A DNA stretch of 64,000 bases from Haberlea rhodopensis (Eukaryota > Streptophyta > Magnoliopsida > Lamiales > Gesneriaceae). The stretch is taken from NCBI GenBank assembly GCA_907163345.1, contig CAJQUN010000024.1:2790001-2854000 (forward strand), written 5' to 3'. Below are positions 44,526-53,654 of the stretch, in pieces. Position 1 is the stretch's first letter. Each line of letters starts with the position of its first letter. The notes below the pieces were generated by a model, which saw only the letters and a list, made by a program, of their open reading frames with translations, was not told the origin of the DNA and made no database searches. Both the position numbers and the translations under genes were made by a program.

Positions 44526-44666
44526 CTAGTTTTAATAATATCAAACGAGATTAGTTGACTGTAGTTTAGTCATTTATTTGTTTTTATTTTCGATTTTTTT
44601 TCCCTTTTCTCTACTTTTCTACTCTGTTTCTTGTGTGGATCTTTGCAGATTGTTGTCTTCTAGTGC

Positions 44667-45470
44667 ATGTTAAGGAGTAGCAAACCTAAACTTGAGCCTT
44701 TTGATCCCGAGATCGAGTGCACCTGTCAAAGGAGGCTAAGGCAAGCAAGAACAATAATGGCTAATAACGAGGAGATTCCAGCACCACCAGTTGCAAGATC
44801 ACTCATGGACTACACCCATCCTTCATTCCATGGATCATTGTCGAGTATCACGAGACCAACCATCCAGGCTAACAATTTTGAGATCAAACCTGTTATTATA
44901 CAGATGATCCAACATTCGGTTCAATTTGGGGGAGCAGCTACTGATGATCCCAACGTCCACATCTCCAACTTCTTGGAGATTTGTGATACCTTTAAACATA
45001 ATGGCGTTACTGACGACGCCATCAGGTTACATTTGTTTCGTTTCTATTTACGTGATAAAGTTAAATCTTGGTTAAAATCGTTGCCTGCAGGTTCTATTAC
45101 TAGGTGGGATGGGAAGGCGCAATTGTTCTTGTCAAAGTTCTTTCCACCATCCAAGATGGCCAAGATATTCAATAATATCACAACTTTTGCCCAATACGAT
45201 CCACAAACATTGTACGAGGCTTGGGAGCGCTTCAAAGATCTACTGTGGAGATGCCCACATCATGGCCTCCCTATCTGGTTGCAGGTACAAACGTTTTATA
45301 ACAATTTATTTGCTGATAACCATTCTATGATTGATACATCATCAGGAGGTACTGTGATGAGGAAGACGCCTGAGGAGGCTTATACGCTATTGGAGGAGAT
45401 GGTTGCTATAGCTGTCAATGGCAGTCCGAAAGGAACCTGCCGAAGAAGCAAGCCAGTTTGCATCAAGTGA
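44667..45470 (+). CDS. Athila-like Gypsy gag (N-terminal and capsid part)
   Basis: Open frame of 267 codons, uninterrupted. It contains the Athila/Tat gag block: NNFEIKPVIIQMIQ, DDPNVHISNFLEICDTFK, DAIRLHLFRFYLRDKVKSWL, LPAGSITRWD, KFFPPSKMAKI, LYEAWERFKDLLWRCPHHGL, LQVQTFYNNL and KTPEEAYTLLEEM. It normally forms virus-like particles that package element RNA. The frame stops where the family would continue; later segments lie in other frames. Confidence 0.88.
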   Translation: MLRSSKPKLEPFDPEIECTCQRRLRQARTIMANNEEIPAPPVARSLMDYTHPSFHGSLSSITRPTIQANNFEIKPVIIQMIQHSVQFGGAATDDPNVHISNFLEICDTFKHNGVTDDAIRLHLFRFYLRDKVKSWLKSLPAGSITRWDGKAQLFLSKFFPPSKMAKIFNNITTFAQYDPQTLYEAWERFKDLLWRCPHHGLPIWLQVQTFYNNLFADNHSMIDTSSGGTVMRKTPEEAYTLLEEMVAIAVNGSPKGTCRRSKPVCIK

Positions 45471-45559
45471 GTGAAGTCACTGCCCTAGCTGAACAAGAAG
45501 ATTGATAGTTTGAGAATGCATGCAATGCAAGTTCAAATTGTTACATGCGAGATTTGACA

Positions 45560-46133
45560 AGGATGACATCCGAGCACGGAATGCCAAGTAAGTAACCCTT
45601 TCATTACAACTAATGAAGATGTTAACTTTATAGGGAACCGACCACCACAGACCTACCATTACTCGAATACTTACAATACGTGGCCGATGAACTATCCCCA
45701 ACCACCACTGGGGTATGAACCAAAGCTAAGCATGGAGGAGATACTAACCAAGTTCATATCGTCAGCTGAAACAAGGATGAACAATCACGAGGCGTCGATA
45801 AAGAACTTGAAAGTCCAAGTGGGACAGTTAGCAAAGATCGTAGCCTGACGAGCACAAGGATCACCATCTGGTGACACTGAGACGAACCCTAGGGAGCAAG
45901 TCCATGCAATAACATTGAGGAGCGGAAAGGAGGTCGCTGAGAAGAAGGATGTACACATTGAGTTGAAAGGCGAGGCAGACATCAAGAAAGAATATGATCA
46001 AACATGCGACAAAGGTATATCTACTAAGACCCCTACACCCATCATACCTGCTAAGGTAGACATCCCACTCCCTTTCCCCGCTGCATATGAGAGAGCAAAA
46101 ATAGATGCTAAGTTTGCTAAGTTTTTAGATTGA
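45560..46133 (+). pseudogene. Athila gag-pol linker
   Basis: One frame with a single stop near 45,848: YEPKLSMEEILTKFISSAE, VQVGQLAKIVA, then AITLRSGKEV (an Athila hallmark) and IPLPFPAAYERAKID. It connects the gag part to the protease. Confidence 0.75.
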
Positions 46134-46248
46134 TAAAGAATCTCCATATTAAGATGTCTTTCATTGATGCTATACGACACATGCCGAACTATGCTAAGTT
46201 TTTGAAGGAAATTCTGAAGAAAAAAAAGCGGAAACTGGAGAGCACTAG

Positions 46249-46623
46249 ATGATAAACTTAACTGAGGAGTGTATAGCTATCATACAAAATGATTCACCTC
46301 CTAAGTTAAAGGATCCAGAGAGTTTCACTATACCTTGCAAGATCAACTCTACTTCGTTCAAAAAATCTTTATGTGATTTGGGTTCAAGTGTTAATTTAAT
46401 GCCTTTGTCTTTGTACAGGAAGCTGGGCTTAGGAGAGCTCAAAGCGAATGCTTCACTCCAGATGGTGGATAAGTCCATCAAGTACCCTCATGGGATAGTT
46501 GAGAATGTACCAGTCAAGGTTTATAAATTCACCATTCTTGTGGATTTCATGGTGTTGGATATAACGGAAGATTTGTTCAAAGCTTTGAACAGTACACGCA
46601 CTGAGCACCGACAATATAATTGA
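46249..46623 (+). pseudogene. Athila retropepsin-like protease segment
   Basis: Open frame of 124 codons: FTIPCKINSTSFKKSLCDLG, SSVNLMPLSLYRKLGL, KYPHGIVENVPVKV, FMVLDITED. The Athila protease has CDLGAS at its active site; here it is CDLGSS. Downstream RT sequence is gone. Confidence 0.75.
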
Positions 46624-46639
46624 TACATTATTTGTTGAT

Positions 46640-46935
46640 GGGATGCAGGTTAAGAGCAAGAAGAAGGTGGAAGTCCCATCGAATGGCCATCAAAGAGGAT
46701 GCAAATTCTGTGAGGGTGAATGGGTGCAAATGAATAGGAAAAAAATGAGACTTTTCCATGGAAGGCGGACTCGCTATGGGCTGGACCGTTCAAAGTTGTC
46801 AATGTTCTACCATTCGACATCATCAGTCTGAGAGATGACCATGGAGCACTATTCACTGTGAAAGAGAAGTGGTTACGACGTTACCACATGGAGTATGGCA
46901 AATCGTCCTCCACTGGCCCTTGCGACACTTGAGCT
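46640..46935 (+). pseudogene. Athila integrase C-terminal remnant
   Basis: Frame with WAGPFKVVNVLPFDIISL, FTVKEKWLRRYHMEYG near 46,780-46,900, the usual end of Athila integrase. It directly follows the protease segment, so at least 2.5 kb of RT, RNase H and integrase core is deleted. Confidence 0.7.
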
Positions 46936-48410
46936 TACATGGTAAAAAATCCAGCTTGAGACTATAAATCAAGAACTTTTTATTATCCCTTTGGTTTATT
47001 TTTTTTTTTTTTTGCTTTTGTTTTTGTTTTGATTATGGTGAGAGACTCCATGCGTGTTGTGACGTGTTCCAACAATATGCCCCACGAGCTGACGAGGAAT
47101 TAGACAATGATCACTGACGGTCGTTGTCAACGGTAACTGCTTTGTCTTATTTTTCATGCTTATTACATTGAGGACAATGCATGAATTAAGTTTGGGGAGT
47201 GCATTAATGTGTCATGTTTTTTCATTGGAATTTTGTCGTTTCTTGAGCACCAACAAAATTTTTCTTGAAAATGAGTTCAATTAGTTAGACAAGAATGAAT
47301 CATATTAGTGGTATCTATTCCATGATGATATTAATCTCACTATGCATGTCAACTTGAGTTTTGATGATTGTAAAACTTGTTTGTGAATATCTTGTTTTGA
47401 GTAGCATGTCAAAGATGAGGAATATTTTTAGCACATTTGAGTTATAATCTTGTGAATTGCATTTGTAGTAGTGAAAATCTTTATGAATTTGATGAATTGT
47501 TTTTGAGCATCTTAGAATACCTTAGAACTTATTTGATGATGACACTTCAAGGCGAAATTTTATAGTCATGAACTTGATTAGGAGATGATCTATGCGATCT
47601 TTGGACCGTTTGAGTCTTTCAAGCTTACCATGTTTACATCAATCCCTAGTGTCCACTATTTGAGTCTAATTGAATAAGAATGATGTATGTTTAACATACT
47701 ATTAGCCCACATTCAACATTTTTTGGTAACTCATTATAACAACCTTTATGAGCCTAAATTGAATATTGTTATCCTTACCTAAAGGGAGTATAATGAATCT
47801 CATTAGATTCACATGAATGGCTGTGTTTTGATGTGCTTATTGTTGAAAAAATTGATGAATGAGAAGAAAAATATAGATAACTCCTTTTGAAATAAGTGAC
47901 TAAATAAGACCCAAAGTGGCCAAGGCTAGACGAAAAAGAAGAGAATCTCAATTCGGTGCTGAAAATTTGAACATTGCATGTTTATACTCTCTTCCTTGTG
48001 ATATCCTATCTTTTCTATGAATCCAAACACCTAGGTCTACAATCTTTAAAAGACTTATTGATCCAAGTCTAGGGAGTGACTACATTCGTGGAGAAGTGTT
48101 TGAAAATAGGACAATGGGATGCTCAAGGATAATCTTAACTTTCATTGCCTAACATGATTTGATCTATGAAAATTGCATGAAACTTGAAAGTGACAATAGC
48201 ACACACGCACGTTCTGATTTGGAGACATGTTGCTTGATCTATGAGAAAACACAACATGTTGAACTTTCTGATTGACTATTGTTTGTCTGCAAGTGAGATG
48301 TCTGAGCAACATGATTGAATACGAATTGATTTATTTGAATCTTCAAAATTGAACTCTATTTTATGATCTTATTTCTTGCTCGAGACTATCAAGTTTAAGT
48401 TTGGGGGAGT
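46936..48410 (+). other. Athila 3' non-coding region with polypurine tract
   Basis: Long AT-rich stretch typical of Athila elements between pol and the 3' LTR. It includes attaagtttggggagtgc at 47,186 and a second, LTR-proximal tract gtttgggggagt at 48,399-48,410 that would prime plus-strand synthesis. No env-like frame is recognisable. Confidence 0.7.
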
Positions 48411-49382
48411 TGATAAGTGTGATTTTTACACTTAATTTGATATAAGATTAGGGGCGTCTTTAGTGATTCCTGGAAAATATTATATTTCAGGAATCCAGGT
48501 CCAAATGCATAAAAATGGAGGAATTAAGCTTAAAATGATGAAAAGGGACCAAACCGAGCAAACACGGAAAAGGAGGGACGAAATCGCAATTTGCTGAAAT
48601 TTCAGAGGAAGCGATCGATCACTTCATTTTGGGTGATCGATCGCCTCGAGGTAGAATCATTAAGCGATCGATTGCTACGTACAGACGATCGATCACCTTT
48701 GTCCATAATAGCGATCGATCGCTACATATAGGCGACCGATCGCCAGGACTCGAAAAATTCGGAATTTTATTTCCATCTTAATTATTTGCAATACGATATA
48801 GTAATTTATGCCGTGGATTTCATACTGAGATCGAGAGATGGAGTCAAATACACGTGTGATAGCTATAAATATCTAGTAATCGAAGACTAGAAGTTTTCAT
48901 AGATCGACATACAATATTAGTTAATCAATAAGGATACGATAGTGGCTTATTGTTGTAACGTTAATATTAGATTTGTTATGGCAGGACCAAGGTATAACAA
49001 GTGCATTAGGAAAACTCGTCACCTTAGAATGTTTAAATTCAATTATTAACTACCAGGCGAATTATGGGGGATTACATGGGTGAACCGAAAGTCTTGGTAA
49101 TTGTCTATATTGATTCTAATCTTATTCGTTCTTGTTTGTTGGGTTGAGTATTGAGTTAATTAGTCAATTTAGTTAATAAATCACAACCAGTTAGCGTAGA
49201 CTAAATATAGTTAAATTAATTGAGTTTGGTAATTATTTTCTAGTCATCGTGGGTTCGACACTCATACTTTTAAATCATTATACTAAAACTTGACACCGTG
49301 CACTTGCGGTACACAGTCGCTACACTGAAAAATACTACACAGTCGCTACACTGAAAAATACTGTTTAAAATAATAGCGATCA
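48411..49382 (+). repeat. Athila 3' LTR, 972 bp, internally deleted
   Basis: TGATAAGTGTGA...AATAGCGATCA. Relative to the 5' LTR it lacks the segment from about 33,783 to 34,270, including the TATA region, with the join at a short atttg/attg similarity near 48,786. Near its end a 29-bp unit (acacagtcgctacactgaaa and following) is tandemly duplicated at 49,313-49,366. Confidence 0.85.
48610..48744. promoter_or_regulatory. GATC palindrome array, Athila 3' LTR
   Basis: Six related sites start at 48,610, 48,632, 48,663, 48,684, 48,710 and 48,731, spacings 22, 31, 21, 26 and 21 bp. Two more sites than in the 5' LTR, so the array has changed copy number since insertion or differed in the template. 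Confidence 0.8.
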
Positions 49383-49387
49383 GTTGG

Positions 49388-49690
49388 TCCATGCAATGAA
49401 ACTATGATGGTGCATGCAATTTAACTATGTTGGTGCATGCAATTTTAGTAGACTTGTGCATTCAATTTAACTACGCTATTGCATGCAATTTAACTATGCT
49501 GGTGCATGCAATGAAACTAGGCTGGTGCATGCAATGAAGCATTGTTGGTGCATGCAATTTAACTATGCTGGTGCATGCAATTTAAGTAGTTTGGTGCATG
49601 CAATTTAACTATGCTGGTGCATGCAATTTAACATATGCTGGTGCATGCAAATTAACTATGTTGATGCATGCAATTTAACTAGACTTGCAA
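49388..49690. repeat. Minisatellite, right arm
   Basis: About thirteen 22-24-bp units built on tggtgcatgcaatttaacta, with variants such as gcaatgaaacta. This is the continuation of the array at 33,338. It ends just before an intron acceptor (ttccattgcag) of the PMD-like gene. Confidence 0.85.
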
Positions 49691-49984
49691 CAATTCCATT
49701 GCAGATAGTTAAAACACCTCTGCAAGTTTCAGTTAAGAAGATGAAATGCTGAACAAAGCCATTGCTAGTGCACCAGAATCCTTAATGGCATATCAACTAC
49801 CAGATTTGAATGCAAACAAAATATTATTACTTGAAACACAAAAACAGTTGAAGATTTGACAACAACGGACTCCATCATTGTCGAAGTCCTCATGAAACTG
49901 AAGGAACAAAGTACAGAGGAAAATATATTCAATGATGACTACATTGAAACGGAGGGCACATGGTGGATGTCGCTATTGATGAGG
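49691..49984 (+). pseudogene. PMD-like element gene, right part
   Basis: After the acceptor attccattgcag at 49,703, sequence encodes short broken frames (MLNKAIASAPESLMAYQLPD, then LETQKQLKI) that would continue the MULE-borne gene. It is cut at 49,985 by the start of another Athila-family LTR. I recognise no domain in this part. Confidence 0.4.
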
Positions 49985-50880
49985 CGATAAGTGTGATTTT
50001 TACACTTATTTCACAATGATTTTATAGTGGTTTTTGTAGTGATTCCTGGAAAATATTACGCGTTTTAGTATATATTTATATATTTCAGGAATCTAGATCC
50101 AATTGCATAAAAGTGGAGGAAATAAGCTATAGTGGATGAAAAATGACCAAACCGAGCAAATATGGAAAAGGAGGGAAGAAATTGCAAGATTGAAGATTTT
50201 AAGATCCGCGACCGATCGACAATTTACAAAGATCGATCGCCACCATCCAGAAGATTTCCACGATCAATCGGCAAAACATCGCGATCGATCGTGGATATAA
50301 AATTTTGGTTATTTTGTCCAGAATGTTTTGGCGATCGATCGGCAACTTACGAAGACGATCGGCAAACTCGAAAAAAATCGAGATTTTGTTTTCTTCTTGG
50401 TTATTTTGTGTCCAAACTTTGCAAAACTCTTCCTACTATAAATATGTATTGCCTTGGACGTTTTTGAGGACTATTAGCTCATAATAAACTCTACAAAATC
50501 AGCCACCATCACTCTCATTCATCCCCAACCACCCATACACTATAACCATTGAAGAGAAGACGCATCGGAAGAGACGGGACGACAGAGCAACGCAAGGAGT
50601 TAACGCCTCTTGTTATTTCCATATTTCTAACTCTAGTTTTCTATTTTCATTAGATTTTAATGTTTAGATTGTTGCAAAACAAGTTTATGCATCGCTATAT
50701 GATGAAGATTGTAGGCTAAGTTTGTTGTCAATACTTAGGGGATCCCATGAACCCACAATTTTAATTATGTTTGATTGATTCTTACAAATTCTTTGAGTTT
50801 AATTTGGTGTGCTCATGCTTTCAATGAATTAATATCCTTGATTGATTATTTCTTATAATTGAATTGACCATAGGAGATTG
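49985..50880 (+). repeat. Second Athila-family LTR, left part
   Basis: Starts (CG)ATAAGTGTGATTTTTACAC, diverged but alignable with 33,427 onward (attcctggaaaatattacgc, gaagacgcatcggaagagac, ttgttatttccatatttcta). It has a TATA-like box ctataaatatg at 50,436-50,446. It is split after gattg (50,876-50,880) by the chromovirus and resumes at 62,733. Confidence 0.85.
50207..50367. promoter_or_regulatory. GATC palindrome array, second Athila-family LTR
   Basis: Sites related to GGCGATCGATCGCC start at about 50,207, 50,228, 50,259, 50,280, 50,330 and 50,354; spacings 21, 31, 21, 50 and 24 bp. The first three intervals repeat the 21-22/31/21 pattern of the other Athila copy although the spacers are quite different. 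Confidence 0.75.
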
Positions 50881-53013
50881 TGTGACATCCCCGAAATGGT
50901 TAATTGCTATTTGGCTTTAATTGTGTTTACATGATTAATTATGTGGTAATTGATTATGTTTTGGGATTTATTTACCTTATGGATATGCATGGTCATGTGG
51001 ATAGGGGTGACCCGGGATTGCATTTCAGGGTGCATGTGGTGCATGTTGGGTAATTATTATTGGAAGCATGATTTATTTGCCTTTGGTAGCAATTTATTAG
51101 AAATCACGTGTTTAAATGGTATTTGGTGCATTTTGAGTAAATGCTTTGAAAAATATCATATTGGGGTGTTTTATACACCATGGAATTATTTTAGTATGCT
51201 TTTAATTAAATTAACCCAATCCCCTTTTATCCCCAACCCCACTTTACCAAATCACTTTCACTTTACCAAATCAAAACCCACAAACCCTTTCTCTTCTTCC
51301 TTTTTCGAGCTCAAGCCTAGGGTTGAGGAGAAACCTTTCAAAAATCTTGATTTGTGGAGCATATTGGGTGATTTGAGATCCCCAAGAGGTATGGGTACCT
51401 CATGCTTTAATTTTGTAAGGTTTTGTTTGAGTTTGGTTTGATTTTGAATGGTTTTAAAATGGGTTTTGTGTTGGGTTGTTGTAGATTTGGTTAATGGTTG
51501 GATTTATGGTTGTTTTAAGGTGTATTTTGGAAGTTTATGTTGGTATTTATGTTGTGGGTTGGTTGGTTTGAGTATTGGGATGGATTGGAAGGTTTTGGTA
51601 TGCAAAAATGGTGAAAAATCGCGAGTCTGTGCGAGGCGATCGACCGCCTGAAATGGGGCGATCGATCGCCGCAAGGCAGTACCAAAATTACGGGTTAGGC
51701 GATCGATCGCCTGTTATGAGGCGACCGATCGCCGAGAGGCAGTAGGTTTTTCAAAGGAATGGCGATCGATCGCCATGTTTGGGGCGACCGATCGCCGCTG
51801 TGTAAACTTTGAGGCGATCGATCGCCTATGGGAAGCGATCGATCGCCGCCTGTGGAAATTTTGGAAAATGGTTTATTTTGTCAAATTTTTGGTATTTGGC
51901 TATTATTTGGCTTCTAATATGGGGTTGTGTGATTGTGTAGAACCATCCCAGGTAGCAACACAACCGAGGAATTGAAGCCGGACCAATTCCACTTTTGGAA
52001 AGGTACGTAGTGGACGTACGGGCACCCAACGGTAACATGTATTTTATATACTCATTGTTTATGCATTGTGGATGCGGGTATATATGTGGTATTGCATTGT
52101 GGATGCATATACATGTTGATTATGCCATATGTGGTATTGCATTGTGGATGCATATACATGGTAATTTATGCATATTGATGATAGATGCATATGATGATTA
52201 TTGGATGCACATCCCATGAGTCGTGGTCATCCTTTGATGATTTTAATGCTTGCCGCTTTTTGTATTGGTTCCGCTAAATGTGAAGCGAGGGGTGGGAGCG
52301 CCGCATGTCACATTTGAGCGTGGTTGCCATATGGGGCGAGGAAAGGGTATTTGCCGCTCTCTGTGAAGCGAGGGGTGGGAGTACCGCATGTCCATTGTAG
52401 CGAGGTTATCCTATGCCGCCCATATGAAAATAAGCGAGGGGCATTAAAATACACTGTGATGGACAGACTAGGGAATGGTGACCAATATGTGGTACTGTTG
52501 AGATGGTATATGATGTCATGACATGTTTTGGCCATTAAAAATAATCTGTTGATTATACTCATGAGTTATGGTACAGGGACAACCAAACGGGAAGCGTTTG
52601 AAATGCATGGAAAACAGGAAGTGTTTTATATTGATTATGCATTTACGCTTTATCTTCATATTGTGTTGAATATGAATGATTATTATTGCTCATGTTTGGG
52701 GGTTGTCCTTGTAGGTACCTTTTTGGCATGATAGCAAGCTTTGAAAGGGTTGAGGTGGTGAGCTTGTGAAGCATTCTTTTGAGGATTAAAGGACAGGATT
52801 ATTTTGTCTAGTGTCTACTCTAGGAGTAGTGTAAAACTAGTTGATAGCATTCATTGATGAGGAATGTAATTAATCCATTCTTTTTTTGGAAGTCCTTATT
52901 ATTATGGCATGTAATGCTTAAGCTCATAGACTCAACATGTTCTTTTCTCACTCTGATCATTATATTAGCTCTATTATGCCTTATTTCCGCACTTAAGGAT
53001 TAGGGTCCTTACA
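50881..53013 (+). repeat. Chromovirus 5' LTR (2,133 bp)
   Basis: TGTGACATCCCCGAAATGG ... AGGGTCCTTACA. It contains the GATC palindrome array (51,635-51,847), a tandem duplication of about 55 bp around 52,090-52,165 (ggtattgcattgtggatgca twice) and a repeated gtgaagcgaggggtgggag segment at about 52,280 and 52,361. Confidence 0.93.
51635..51847. promoter_or_regulatory. GATC palindrome array, chromovirus 5' LTR
   Basis: Eight 14-bp sites, GGCGATCGATCGCC or one-base variants, start at 51,635, 51,657, 51,698, 51,720, 51,761, 51,783, 51,813 and 51,834. Spacings are 22, 41, 22, 41, 22, 30 and 21 bp; the first six sites form pairs repeated every 63 bp. Short spacers (8 bp) and long spacers (27 bp) differ in sequence. 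Each site contains three or four CpG, making a local CpG-rich island in an AT-rich LTR. Confidence 0.85.
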
Positions 53014-53017
53014 TTAG

Positions 53018-53030
53018 TGGTATCAGAGCA
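53018..53030 (+). promoter_or_regulatory. Chromovirus primer-binding site
   Basis: tggtatcagagca, complementary to the 3' end of initiator-Met tRNA, four bases (ttag) after the LTR end. Confidence 0.85.
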
Positions 53031-53222
53031 GTGGTTAGAGAACCCGGGAACGAGTGAAGGGTAACCTTAGCATGTTTGGCTAGGTGCTTACATTTGGAGC
53101 ATGTTTATGCATGTGGTGCATATTGATGTATATCCTGTTATACTAACATGCTTATATCACTCCTGTTATCTAACGATATGATATATATTGCTTTGGATTG
53201 TTGTTAACATTTGTGTTACAGC

Positions 53223-53654
53223 ATGGCTGCTAATGAGGAAGTCGGTGATATGGGGAGCATGAATGCTAGTATTGGACAGACAAACCCTCTACCTCCACCG
53301 GCTGTAGGAGTGGAACCAGTGGTTCAGTTGCTGCTACCGGGTGAGATTAGCTTGACACAATTCCTATCTTACCATCCGCCCCGGTTTGAGGGGACAGAGT
53401 CCGGGGAAGAGGCTGAAGAGTGGTTAGAAAGACTTGAGCAGATCTTCGTATCGACTCCTTGTGCTGTGACAGCTTGGCTGAGGCTAGCGGAATTTCAATT
53501 AGCCAAGAAACCTCTGATGTGGTGGAGGAGCACAGTAATGGAAATGAGAGCACTGGGTGCTGTGATTGACTGGACTCTCTTCAGGACTAGGTTTCTGAAT
53601 CGGTATTCTCCGCTGCAGCAAGACAGACAAAGGAGGACGAGTTCACAAGTTTGA
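53223..53654 (+). pseudogene. Chromovirus gag N-terminal part, frameshifted
   Basis: Begins MAANEEVGDMGSMNAS at the first ATG after the leader. Contains FLSYHPPRFEGTESGEEAEE, WLERLEQIFVSTPC and LAEFQLAKKPLMWWRS, the retrotransposon gag domain. Around 53,610-53,620 a one-base shift leaves the frame, which then stops (TSSQV). The correct continuation ARQTKEDEFTSLRQGN lies in the frame of the downstream gag-pol. Confidence 0.85.

Larger units (their letters stand above)
33427..49382 (+). mobile_element. Athila-like Gypsy retrotransposon, internally deleted, carrying a nested Copia
   Basis: Five-base duplication GTTGG at 33,422-33,426 and 49,383-49,387. LTRs run TGAT...ATCA (first base pair mutated to TT in the 5' LTR). 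5' LTR 33,427-44,501 (about 1.4 kb after removing the 9.7-kb Copia and its duplicated target), 3' LTR 48,411-49,382. The primer-binding site begins just after 44,501 (tggcgtcgttgttgggga, the Athila/Tat form). Internal part: gag, a gag-pol linker with AITLRSGKEV, protease, and only the integrase C-terminus, so RT, RNase H and most of integrase are deleted. Without the nested Copia it is about 6.3 kb. It cannot be autonomous. Confidence 0.9.

Noticed and set aside
51635..51847. Palindrome array read as a CRISPR-like or bacterial origin feature
   Set aside because: The context is a plant retrotransposon LTR; spacers are 8-27 bp and no associated genes exist.
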